This document shows positions 46,369 through 54,947 of a stretch of 64,000 nucleotides of DNA, in pieces. The notes under the pieces were generated by a model. That model searched no databases and had not been told where the DNA came from. It was given only the letters and a program-made list of their open reading frames with translations. The DNA lies in contig CAWCCQ010000001.1 of the NCBI GenBank assembly GCA_963794215.1, forward strand, positions 310,001 to 374,000. The letters run 5' to 3'. Both the position numbers and the translations under genes were made by a program. This DNA comes from DATKRB01 sp963794215. GTDB taxonomy: Bacteria; Actinomycetota; Acidimicrobiia; Acidimicrobiales; RAAP-2. Within the stretch, counting starts at the first letter, position 1. Every line of letters begins with the position of its first letter.

Positions 46369-47321
46369 TCAACTGGCCAGGAAGGGAAGCAAGGCGGCTA
46401 AGAACTGCTCGGGCACCTCGAGGTGGGGGATGTGTCCACAGTCGGGCACCACTACCCGGGTGGCTCGCGGGATGTCGTGAGCTGCCGCATCTGAGAGCTC
46501 TACGAAGTCGCCGAGTCGGGCAGCGTCCTCCCAGGTGGCGTATTGGCCGAGCGGCACCACGTGGTCCTTTTCACCGACGATCAGCAACGTCGGCGGCTTG
46601 ATGAGGTCGTACTCGTAACGGACGGGCTGCTGGTAGATCATCTGGAACGTCAGCGCCGCCGCCCGCGCCCATCGGGGATAGTCAGGACTCAGCGTCACGC
46701 GCACCAGCACCTCGGCGAGCGGCTCCCACACCTTAGGGTCCGGATGCACGAAGTAGGCGGCGACATAGTTTCGAATCGTCTCGGGGTCGGTCCAGTGGAC
46801 CTCATGGTCATAGAGGGTCTCCTCGGACTGGGGCGGAATCCCGGTCCGGTAGTCGACCAGACCGAGTGGATCCTCGAGAACAAGGTGGGTGACCCGATCG
46901 GAGTTCATCAGGGCGACCGAGTCGCGGTCATTCCGCCGGTGGAGTGACCGAGCACCGACACCTCCCCCACCCCGAGGTGGTCCAGGAGCGCTGACGTGTT
47001 GGCGGCGAACAGCTGGAAGCTGTAATGGATATCCGGCTTCGACGATTTGCCCCAACCGATCTGATCCGGTGCGACCACGCGGTAGCCGGCCGCAGTCAAC
47101 GCTTCGATGACATTGTTGAAGTAGTAACCGCCAAAGGCCTTGCCGTGCATTAGAACGACCGTCGAGCCGTTCGCCTCGGAGCTGGGTGGCACATCCATAT
47201 AGCCCATCGTGAGCGACTGCAGGTCGTTGACCACCGGGTGGAGCGCGACCGGATACGGGTAGTCGAACTCTTCAAGTCCGATACCCAGGGCCTGGCGCGT
47301 CGGCGCCGAAACGTTCGTCAT
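46369..47321 (-). pseudogene. alpha/beta hydrolase, one frameshift
   Basis: An alpha/beta-fold hydrolase of about 317 residues when repaired. The first frame (ATG 47321) has VVLMHGKAFGGYYFNNVIEALTAAGYRVVAPDQIGWGKSSKP and the nucleophile elbow VLGHSTGGM. One base is missing at about 46910; the continuation ALMNSDRVTHLVLEDPLGLVDY ... PPTLLIVGEKDHVVPLGQ ... VPDCGHIPHLEVPEQFLAALLPFL supplies the acid (Asp of GEKDHV) and the catalytic His (CGHIPH), ending at 46369. Catalytic triad Ser-Asp-His is intact across the break. Substrate unknown; similar enzymes are esterases or C-C hydrolases. Confidence 0.87.
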
Positions 47322-47672
47322 GCGCGTACCTCCTGAGGTCTCTCGGGTAGAGAGCTACATCTGCTTTGCCAGCATCGTTGGATCAGGCTTAGAGACCCGC
47401 ATTCTCCAGATGATGGCGAGCGCAGCCTGGTAAAATCGAAGGCCCGCCAGCGGACTCTGCGCCAAGCAGCAGACGAGCCGGACCATCCGACCGAATCTAA
47501 CCTGCACATTTCCCGGTAGCAGGGTCGGATTTGAACCACGGCGATTCGGGTCAGTCCAGTTCGTGGAACGAAGTACCCCTTCGTCAACTCAGTGATCTTC
47601 CTGCACGAGCGCCCGCCGGCTCCCTCGGGCTCAGACCCTGGTCGGCGGTCGGTGCCTCAAGGTCGTGCGAGG
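47322..47672. other. intergenic stretch, no gene recognised
   Basis: About 350 bases between the hydrolase start and the tail of the FAD monooxygenase (both minus strand). Nothing clear was found. Confidence 0.4.
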
Positions 47673-48800
47673 TCAGTGCCAGCTCTGGCGCTCAAGGTAG
47701 TGCGCGCTGGCCGCCTGACTACGTTCGACGTGGGCTTGCGCCGAGCGCAGCCGTTGCTGCTCCTAGTCAGAGAGCAGATCGGCGACCCGAAGGCCCCAAC
47801 CACTGTCGAAGCCCGCGGCGAGGGCGGCGACGTCGTAGAGGCCTTGGCGGAATCCACCCCCCACCATGGGGGAGGCGGCGTGGGCGGCGTCACCGGCGAG
47901 GGCCACCCGACCGCGGACGAGGTGCTCGGGCCAGTACTCGACGACCGGGGTGGCAAAGACCAGCGAGCGACGCAGTGCGATTTGCAGCGCCTCTCGCCAC
48001 GGCGTCGGCCAGCGTTGGCTGGCCACCACCTCCAGCTCCTTGCGCAGCGGAGCGGGTACGTCGGCCGCGGCCAGCGAGCCGTGGACGCTGACGCCCTCGA
48101 GTAACCCCCGGCTGGCCAGCAGGTCGGAGCGAGCCGGGTCGTACCAGACGAGGTTCAGCCGTCGCTTCCCGGGCTCGCTCGACCCGTCAGCGCCCGGCAC
48201 CGGGTAGGTCACCAGTCGGTAGGGACCCGAGTAGTACTCGCGCGAGGGCTCGTCGGGTGCCAGCCAAGGGATCGTCTTTGGAAGCTCGTCCTCGGTCACC
48301 ATGGCTCGCCAGAGCAAGAAGCCGGCATACGCGGCATCGGGTCGATCGGGGCAGACCCAGCGGCGGACCGTGCTACGGGCCCCGTCAGCCCCGATCACCA
48401 GGTCGGCGCCGAAGCGACGCCCATCGGCGCTGCGGACCCATCCGTCGCCCACCTCCACCACTTCGGCGCCGCGCCGGACCTCGACACCGGCCACGGCCCG
48501 CGCTTGGGTCTCGAGCCACCCGGCAAGGAGCGGCCAGGCCGTAGTCGCCCGATCGCTTCCCCAATAGACCGGAGGGCTGCCCTCGAGGCCCGTGACCCGG
48601 ATCAAGAGACCCACGTCGACACCGAGCCCACCGCCTCCTTCGTAGCCACTGTGCGGCGTGCGTTCGAGCACGGTCACCGAGACACCCCCATGGGCGAGCG
48701 CAATAGCCGTGGACAGGCCCACCAGCGACCCACCGACGACCACGACTTGCCGGGCGGGTTCCCCTGCCGCGCCCAGCATCGTCATTGGTTCACCAGTCAT
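47673..48800 (-). pseudogene. FAD-dependent monooxygenase with in-frame TAG near the end
   Basis: A class A flavoprotein hydroxylase of about 375 residues. The FAD-binding start is VVVVGGSLVGLSTAIALAHGGVSVTVLER, the middle has LVIGADGARSTVRRWV (the DG motif) and the second FAD contact RVALAGDAAHAASPMVGGGFRQGLYD. The frame stops with TAG at 47763-47765 after ADLLSD, but continues in the same frame as EQQRLRSAQAHVERSQAASAHYLER to 47673, the usual helical tail, so the TAG is probably a changed Tyr codon. Three possible starts (48800, 48785, 48779) lie in a 15-bp tandem repeat. Confidence 0.82.
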
Positions 48801-48811
48801 CGGTTCACCAG
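48782..48811. repeat. 15-bp tandem duplication at the monooxygenase start
   Basis: TCATTGGTTCACCAG is followed directly by TCATCGGTTCACCAG. On the minus strand it encodes a repeated MTGEP and so duplicates the start codon context. Confidence 0.8.
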
Positions 48812-48884
48812 AATTCGGGGTCGACCGACCCCTGCAGGTCGCCCCAACGGGCCTCGGCGTAGAAGTGTGCCATACCCCTCCCGC

Positions 48885-49094
48885 ATGGCACACGCCTCGT
48901 CCGTGCACTTACCCGACGCGCTATTCGTCCACGTCTTCGTGGCCCGAGGAGCCGTCGATCTCGCAGGCGCCGGCCGTCTGGAAGAGGGCGACGCGGCACG
49001 GATCACCCGAGCCAAAGGGCAGATGGTAACGGCCGAGGAGGGTGCCGAGATCCTGGTGTGGGAGATGCGAGCCGCGCTCCCCGAGAGTCACTGA
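48885..49094 (+). pseudogene. C-terminal fragment of a pirin-family protein
   Basis: The last ~69 codons read SVHLPDALFVHVFVARGAVDLAGAG and LEEGDAARITRAKG ... GAEILVWEMRAALP, the conserved ending of pirin-like cupin proteins. The metal-binding N-terminal cupin is missing: upstream similarity ends at about 48885, within the divergent region before the monooxygenase start. A translation start at ATG 48885 is possible but the product would be a cupin half. Confidence 0.62.
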
Positions 49095-49184
49095 CGCCCC
49101 CGCGTGCCAAGCTCCACTGAATAATGACGGTGCTTCGACTTCCGGCGCAGGCCAAGACCCTCCTACCCATACTGGCGATGCCCC

Positions 49185-50477
49185 ATGGACCCTGAGGCCC
49201 TGGGCGCCATGCCTGAAGCGGGGCCCGTGCCGGGGTCGGAACGAGCGATCGCGGCCAAAGGCGGCAGCTCGTTTCGGGCCCTGCGGTCTCGCCCATTCCG
49301 CCTCTACTTCGGGGGCCAGGTCGTCTCGGCCAGCGGCAGCTTCTTGCAGCAGACGGCCATCGGCTGGCTCGTCCTCGAGCTCACCGGTTCGCCCAGCGAT
49401 CTCGGGCTGGTTTTGGCGGCGGGGGGGATACCCTCTTTGTTGTTTGGTCCCTGGGGCGGGGCGGTGGCCGACCGGGTGGACCTACGCAAGCTCCTCGTGG
49501 TGACCCAGACGCTCTATTGTCTGTTGGCCGTGTTGCTCTGGGCGCTGGCCCTCGCGGGTGCGGCCAGCGTGGCGACCCTGGTGGCCATCGGGGTGGCCGG
49601 CGGTGTCGTACAGATCGCCGACTCGCCCGCCCGCCAGGCCCTGGTCAGCCGCCTGGTACCTCCCGACGACCTAGCCAGCGCCGTCAGCCTCAACGGGGTG
49701 GTGGTCAACAGCGCCCGGGTGGTCGGTCCGGCCCTTGCTGGTGTGCTGATCGTGACGGTGGGTACCACCATCTGTTTCGGGCTGAACGCCCTGTCGTACC
49801 TCGCCGTCATCGCCGCCCTGCTCGTCATCCGACCCCTCAAGGCGGGCGGACCGGCGCCAGCCGGACGCCGCGGCGTCAAAGAGGGGTTGGAGTACGCTGC
49901 TGGCCGCCAGCAGCTCTGGCTGCCTCTCCTGATGATGGCAGTGGTCGGACTGCTGGCCTTCAACTTCTCGGTGGTCTTACCCGTGTTCGCCAAGGACACG
50001 TTCCACGGCACCGGCGGCACGTTCGGGCTGCTCACCACCATGCTCAGCGTCGGGGCAATCGTGGGCTCCCTGGCCGTGGGCCTCATTCACCACCCGAGAC
50101 GTCAGTACCTGCTCGTCGCCGCCCTAGGGTTTGGGGTCACGTCGGCCGCCACCGCAGCGGCCCCCAATGTCGCCGTGGCCTGTGGCACGTTGCTCGTTTT
50201 GGGTGCGGCGGCATTTTGTTTTGTGACTCTGTGCTCGACCACCCTCCAGCTGCACAGCTCGAGTGCGTTTCGAGGCCGGATCATGGCGCTCTGGGTCTTC
50301 GTCTACCTGGGGACCACGCCCATTGGCAGCATCCTCACCGGATGGATCATCTCGGTCGGCGGCGCGAGAGTCGCGCTGCTCGTGGGCTCGGGAGCTTGCC
50401 TGGCTGCGGCAGTGCTGGCGGCTTTCGTCCGCACGCCAGCCAATCCCGACGAGGCACTCACGGACTTGACGCAGTGA
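49185..50477 (+). CDS. MFS transporter (MFS_3, EntS-like)
   Basis: A 430-residue major facilitator of the 12-helix type related to enterobactin-exporter-like and macrolide-type permeases. After a polar start the sequence reads FRALRSRPFRLYFGGQVVSASGSFLQQTAIGWLVLELTGSPSDLGLVLAAGGIPSLLFGPWGGAVADR, then ARQALVSRLVPPDDLASAVSLNGVVVNSARVVGPALAGVLI, PLLMMAVVGLLAFNFSVVLPVFAKDTFHG and STTLQLHSSSAFRGRIMALWVFVYLGTTPIGSILTGW, all family features. It is complete, and the only intact gene in its immediate neighbourhood. Substrate unknown. Confidence 0.9.
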   Translation: MDPEALGAMPEAGPVPGSERAIAAKGGSSFRALRSRPFRLYFGGQVVSASGSFLQQTAIGWLVLELTGSPSDLGLVLAAGGIPSLLFGPWGGAVADRVDLRKLLVVTQTLYCLLAVLLWALALAGAASVATLVAIGVAGGVVQIADSPARQALVSRLVPPDDLASAVSLNGVVVNSARVVGPALAGVLIVTVGTTICFGLNALSYLAVIAALLVIRPLKAGGPAPAGRRGVKEGLEYAAGRQQLWLPLLMMAVVGLLAFNFSVVLPVFAKDTFHGTGGTFGLLTTMLSVGAIVGSLAVGLIHHPRRQYLLVAALGFGVTSAATAAAPNVAVACGTLLVLGAAAFCFVTLCSTTLQLHSSSAFRGRIMALWVFVYLGTTPIGSILTGWIISVGGARVALLVGSGACLAAAVLAAFVRTPANPDEALTDLTQ

Positions 50478-50551
50478 TGCTCGGGCGGCATGGAGCGGGG
50501 TTGCTGGTGAGCATCAACTCCCACGCCAAGGTGGCCGTCGCTGAATGCCAC

Positions 50552-50749
50552 CCAGCCCACAATCGTTGGTCGCCAGGGCACGTGGGCCGGCTCGATGAGC
50601 TTGTAGGCCGTGGCGAGACCGGCCCCCGATGAGCCCGTTCCCTTGGCCGCTTTGATTCGCGGGCGCACCGTGGCGAAGGCAGAATCGATCGGGTCCTTGC
50701 TTTCAGGCGACCCAGAGTCGGCCGGGAAGGCGTAGAACCCCAGCTGCTT
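50552..50749 (-). pseudogene. IS256-family (mutator) transposase remnant
   Basis: A minus-strand stretch reads KQLGFYAFPADSGSPESKDP and IDSAFATVRPRIKAAKGTGS, then GAGLATAYKLIEPAHVPWR. This matches the C-terminal region of IS256-type transposases (LGFYAFPAEHW, NPIESTFATVRLRT, GPGSRAAGLAMAFKLIE, RWR). Nothing of the rest is found, so it is a decayed end of an element. Confidence 0.65.
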
Positions 50750-50760
50750 TTGTCGTTCAA

Positions 50761-50796
50761 AGCAATACCAATAGCAAAAAGCAATACCAATAGCAA
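50761..50796. repeat. 17-bp direct repeat with 19-bp period
   Basis: AGCAATACCAATAGCAA occurs at 50761-50777 and 50780-50796, at the upstream edge of the IS256 remnant. AT-rich relative to the surroundings. Confidence 0.8.
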
Positions 50797-50900
50797 TAGG
50801 ACTGGGAAGGAAGAGGCTGCCTACTCGTTCCGCTGTGAGCAAGGCCATGACCGGAACCCCTTTGATCGGCCCGCCCGTGAACTCTCGACCCACGCGGTCT

Positions 50901-50927
50901 GCTACATCGAGCCAGGCTCGATGTAGC
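50901..50927 (+). terminator. 12-bp perfect hairpin followed by TATTTT
   Basis: GCTACATCGAGC, CAG, GCTCGATGTAGC (50901-50927), followed on the plus strand by TATTTT at 50928-50933. A terminator-like structure, though 424 bases after the MFS gene. Confidence 0.55.
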
Positions 50928-51036
50928 TATTTTCCCGCCCGTGAACCGGCACCAGTGCCTCTGAGTAGCTGACCCAACTCGCTTACCAGTCTGGCGATCG
51001 CCCTGATCTCGGTTCTAAGTGGCCAGAGAGCGGAAC

Positions 51037-51070
51037 AGTGGGGATGGACCCCTAGGGGTCCATCCCCACT
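51037..51070. repeat. 34-bp perfect DNA palindrome
   Basis: AGTGGGGATGGACCCCT (51037-51053) is followed directly by its exact reverse complement (51054-51070) with no spacer. It lies 184 bases before the methyltransferase start. Confidence 0.9.
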
Positions 51071-51253
51071 ACTTCTGGTCAACCAGCCGTGGTAGCTGAA
51101 GATGATGAGTTCGCGCTCAGTTACAGAGCACAGGCGGGTCCTGGGGCGGTCGAGGCGAAGGCCCGGCGGCGCTGCGGGGCGGCAGGCGCTACCGACGATT
51201 GTCCCCGCTGATCGTCCGATTCTCTTCACTGATCGTCGGGAGCCACTAAACCG

Positions 51254-52369
51254 ATGACCGGGATCGCCGACCCGTGGCCACTTTCGCCAGAGGACATCCC
51301 GTTCGAGAGCCCGGCGGAGTTGCGCTATGCAGCCAAGCAGAAGGCCGCCCAGATCGTCGCCGCGGCGGACCACCACTGCGTGGCATTGACCGAGGACTCG
51401 ATCACGAAGGTGGTCACTCTCGCTTCGTCGAGAGGATATATCCCGACCGCCAAAGTCCGGATCGGCGACAGGACCGTTATCGAGGTGGTGGACTCGGAGA
51501 GCTTCGCCGCCTCAATGGAGACATTTCTACGTGATGTCGCTTCCGGACGGGTGTCGCTTCCCGACGAGGTACCGCCCGGGTCAGCCGTATCGACACCACT
51601 CTGGCGTTGGGGACGAGGGATCAGGAAGTCGGCTCGACGGATCGTCCCTCAAAGCGTTGTTAGCCGAACGAGTCCGGAGCGAATGGTCGAGTTGGCCGCG
51701 AAGGGGCGTTTCCCGCCAGCGCAGCACCCCGGCGAGTTCGGTGGCCTCTTGCGCCTCGTGCGGGAACGGGCCCCGCATGTCCTTCTCGAGATTGGAACGA
51801 ACTACGGCGGGACCACGTACTTGCTCTCACGCTACGCGCCGCCGGACGCGTCGCTCACGACCTGTGACATTGAGTGTAAGGTCAATCCCCTGCAACTCGA
51901 ACGGGTCGGCCGTCGGGGCCAACGGATTCAGTTTCTACAAGTCGATTCGCACAGCGAGTCGGGCGCGCAGGCCATACGTGCGAGTGTTCCTACGGGCGTC
52001 GACTTCCTGTTTGTCGACGGTGACCATTCCTATGAGGGCGTCCGACAAGATTTCCTTGCCCTCGCTGATCTTCTCAGGCCTGGCGGTCTGCTCGTGTTCC
52101 ATGACATCGTCGAGGACTACAGAACCCGCTTTCGGATCGCAACCAATGCGTACGTCGGCGGGGTACCGAGATTCTGGCGAGAGTTGCGGGATGTTTTGCC
52201 GCGCTCATTCGCGCCTCGGGAGCTGGTCGACGACCGCGATCAGGACGGCCTTGGCATCGGGGTTCTGATGTGTCCATATGTGCCCTCGCCCGGTCGCACC
52301 CTCGTCGAGGAGTACCTACAGCAGCTTCAGGCGCCACCCTCGGTCCCGAGCAGGCACCCCGGTTCGTGA
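51254..52369 (+). CDS. class I methyltransferase with N-terminal extension (Methyltransf_24-like)
   Basis: A 371-residue protein. Residues 1-150 have no recognised domain (VALTEDSITKVVTLASSRGYIP, FLRDVASGRVSLPDEVPPGS). From about 155 there is a SAM-dependent methyltransferase of the cephalosporin-hydroxylase/rhamnosyl-methyltransferase-like type: VLLEIGTNYGGTTYLLSRYAPPDA (motif I), TCDIECKVNPLQLE, VDFLFVDGDHSYEGVRQDFLALADLLRPGGLLVFHDIVEDY. Such enzymes methylate sugars or glycolipids. ATG 51254 is the start. Two strong palindromes lie in the upstream gap; no operon partner. Confidence 0.85.
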   Translation: MTGIADPWPLSPEDIPFESPAELRYAAKQKAAQIVAAADHHCVALTEDSITKVVTLASSRGYIPTAKVRIGDRTVIEVVDSESFAASMETFLRDVASGRVSLPDEVPPGSAVSTPLWRWGRGIRKSARRIVPQSVVSRTSPERMVELAAKGRFPPAQHPGEFGGLLRLVRERAPHVLLEIGTNYGGTTYLLSRYAPPDASLTTCDIECKVNPLQLERVGRRGQRIQFLQVDSHSESGAQAIRASVPTGVDFLFVDGDHSYEGVRQDFLALADLLRPGGLLVFHDIVEDYRTRFRIATNAYVGGVPRFWRELRDVLPRSFAPRELVDDRDQDGLGIGVLMCPYVPSPGRTLVEEYLQQLQAPPSVPSRHPGS

Positions 52370-52867
52370 CGGCCAGGTAGGAACCGAGTCTCATGATGAA
52401 CAGCAGAGCGCATGCTCAGATACAGTCTCTCCTGTTGGCGTAATCCCCGACCGCGATCCGAGCCATAGTAATTCGAGGCTGCGAGCGTTTCCCAGCCTAC
52501 ACTGACCCGCTCCCCAAGCGGGCGAGACGGGGAGCCTTCTACATGGCGCTCGGGTTGGCGTCAACTATCGGGTACACCGATACACGGCAGTCGTCGAGCG
52601 CTGTAAAGTGCCTGTTGATCAGCACCGATAGTCGCCTTGCTCAGGTCTTTGCCGATGACCGCGCGAAGGTCTTGGCATCTTCGGGGCCGTAGAGGCAACC
52701 CAGAACGTTGTCTAGGAGCGGTCTTCGAAGAGCACCAAGCAACGTGATCGAGAGCGCTTTTTCTTGCTCCGATCTGTCATCTCGTGTGCACTCCTCTTGG
52801 ACCAGCCGTTCTGGGCTCACGTCCTTGGGTGGAAGGAAGAATTCGCCGGCTCGCCGAGACGCCTCGG
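52370..52867. other. intergenic stretch with a possible small minus-strand frame
   Basis: About 500 bases. On the minus strand a frame without ATG, ending at 52641 and open from about 52873, reads RAGEFFLPPKDVSPERLVQEE and ALRRPLLDNVLGCLYGPEDAKTF. A GTG at 52820 would give 59 residues. It directly follows the alkylsulfatase stop. No family was recognised. Confidence 0.35.
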
Positions 52868-54667
52868 CTAGGGAGTAACGATCGCAAAGTCTGGGTCAGG
52901 ATTGTCCATCAGACTGATCAGTCTTCCGAGCACACTCCCGTCACCTGACATGTCGATCCCGTCGATCTGGCCGGCGAGCAGGAGCCCCAACAGTTGGGGT
53001 TTGGTCAGCGCCACCGTCAGATCCGCGCTGCGGTTCTCGGTTGAGGGAAAGTGGACGAGGGCACCGTTGCTGAGCTCCATGCGATAGTGCTCGTCAGCAT
53101 CTGTGAGGTTCCAGTTCACAGTCAGGCGTTCGCTCCACGCCTTTGGCCCGTTGATCCGGATGGCGACCGAATCGAACAGTTGCGTGGTCGTCAGAGCCGG
53201 AGCGAGACCTGCACTGTTGACATCGGTGTGCTGGATTTTCTTGCTGCGCAGCTCCTGTGCACCCGTGAGGAAGCTGTTGCGCCAGGTGGCGTTTTCGGAC
53301 CCAAAGCCGAGATTCTCCAGGACCGAGGCGAGCAGATCCCTGGCTTCCTGATTGTCCGGCTCTGCAAACACGGCGTGGCTGGCCAGCTCGGCGGCGAAAC
53401 GTAAGTCGCCTCTCTCGAAGAACGCTTTTGCCTTGGACACCACCACGTCGACTCCTCCGAAGGCCTCGACATATCGCAATGCGGCTGCCTCCGGGGGGTG
53501 CTGCCAGAGGTGAGCCGGGTTCCCGTCGAACCAGCCGATGTAACGCTGGTAAATGGCCTTTGTGTTGTGACTGGTCGAGCCGTAGTAGCCGTGGGTGTGC
53601 CAGACTGCCTCCAGCTCGGGCGGCATCTCGATCATCTCGGCAATCTCGGCGCCGACGTAACCCTGGTTGATCAGCCGAAGAGTCTGGTCGTGGAGGTAGG
53701 CGTACATGTCGCGCTGCTGTGTCAGAAAGGTAATGATGTTCTCGGTGCCCCAAGTCGGCCAATGATGCGAGGCGAAGGCCACGTCGGACTGGTGGGCGAA
53801 CAACTCAGTTGCTTCGGCGAGGTAGCGTGACCAGATTCGCGGGTCGCGCACCTGCGCGCCGCGTAGGGTCAGCAGGTTGTGCATGTTGTGCGTGGCGTTC
53901 TCGGCCATGCAGAGCACCCGCTTGTCTGGGAAGAAGAAGTTCATCTCCGCCGGGCACTCAGTACCCGGGGTGTTCTGGAACACGATCCTGACCCCGTCGA
54001 GGGTCTCCTCCTGTCCCGTGCGGGTGATGGAGAGCGTCGGCGCGATTAGGCCCGGGGTCCCGGTCGATCCTCCCGCACCCAGCCCTATCCCGAGAGTGCC
54101 GGTCGCAGACTTGGGTACGCCCACTGCTGCGTAGTAGTAGCTGCGACGAAGCATTGCCGTCCCCGCATAGACATTCTCCGAGACAGCGTGCTCCAAAAAA
54201 TGCTCCGGCGCCACTATCGGAACGTCAGTATCGGCATCGACCACGCCGAGCACCCCGCCGAAGTGGTCCAGGTGGGCATGGGTATAGATAACAGCGGTGA
54301 CGACGCGCTCCCCCCGGTGTTTGCGGTAGAGGGCGATGGCCGCCGCAGCGACCTCTTCGGAGATCAAGGGGTCTATCACGATGATACCGTGGTCGCCCTC
54401 GATGAGTGTCATGTTCGACATCTCGAACCCGCGGACTTGGTAGATGCCCTCGGCGACCTCGTACAGACCGTGCTTGGACGTGAGCTGGGCCTGCCGCCAC
54501 AGGCTCGGGTTGGCGGTGTCCGGACATTCCGCGTCGAGGAAGCCCCAGGAGGCCATGTCCCAAACAACACGCCCGTCGGCTCCTCTGATCACCATCGGGT
54601 CGATGCTCCCTATGAAGCCACGATCGGAATTCTCGAAGTCACTCTTGTCGTTGAGGTCCGCAGTCAC
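52868..54667 (-). CDS. alkyl/aryl sulfatase (BDS1/SdsA1-type metallo-beta-lactamase fold)
   Basis: A 599-residue type III alkylsulfatase, releasing sulfate from alkyl sulfates. The zinc motif THAHLDHFGG lies at about 142-151, followed by NATHNMHNLLTLRGAQVRD and SHHWPTWG, both part of the dinuclear zinc site. The central helical dimerisation domain has EMPPELEAVWHTHGYYGSTSHNTKAIYQRYIGWFDGNPAHL and the end is an SCP2-like lipid-binding domain. No signal peptide is evident, so it is probably cytosolic. GTG 54667 has GAGGAAG 5 bases upstream; ATG 54715 would add 16 residues. Complete. Confidence 0.92.
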   Translation of the reverse strand: MTADLNDKSDFENSDRGFIGSIDPMVIRGADGRVVWDMASWGFLDAECPDTANPSLWRQAQLTSKHGLYEVAEGIYQVRGFEMSNMTLIEGDHGIIVIDPLISEEVAAAAIALYRKHRGERVVTAVIYTHAHLDHFGGVLGVVDADTDVPIVAPEHFLEHAVSENVYAGTAMLRRSYYYAAVGVPKSATGTLGIGLGAGGSTGTPGLIAPTLSITRTGQEETLDGVRIVFQNTPGTECPAEMNFFFPDKRVLCMAENATHNMHNLLTLRGAQVRDPRIWSRYLAEATELFAHQSDVAFASHHWPTWGTENIITFLTQQRDMYAYLHDQTLRLINQGYVGAEIAEMIEMPPELEAVWHTHGYYGSTSHNTKAIYQRYIGWFDGNPAHLWQHPPEAAALRYVEAFGGVDVVVSKAKAFFERGDLRFAAELASHAVFAEPDNQEARDLLASVLENLGFGSENATWRNSFLTGAQELRSKKIQHTDVNSAGLAPALTTTQLFDSVAIRINGPKAWSERLTVNWNLTDADEHYRMELSNGALVHFPSTENRSADLTVALTKPQLLGLLLAGQIDGIDMSGDGSVLGRLISLMDNPDPDFAIVTP

Positions 54668-54947
54668 GGTTCTTCCTCTTTCTTCCTTGTTTCGGTCATG
54701 CCGGGCCAAGATCACGACTCCCGCCTTCCTCTTGGCGGCGTTTGGTCACATTGCGCGTTCGCACGAACAGAAAGGATCACCTAAATGGGGTGAGTGTCTG
54801 CGCTCAACCTATGGCCTGCCGCTCGGGTACTTGGGCGACCTCTTGGGTGGCGCCATCTTAGATGGGGAGGCCGTCCGGCCTCGAACGTATGCGCGATAAG
54901 AACTGCTTCCCGGGCATTGCGTAGTGGGGCTCATCTCCCTCGCTACC

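Noticed and set aside
48806..48874. 22-codon minus-strand frame MAHFYAEARWGDLQGS before the FAD monooxygenase
   Set aside because: Resembles the start of small conserved proteins but is too short and overlaps the repeat at the start codon; not enough support.
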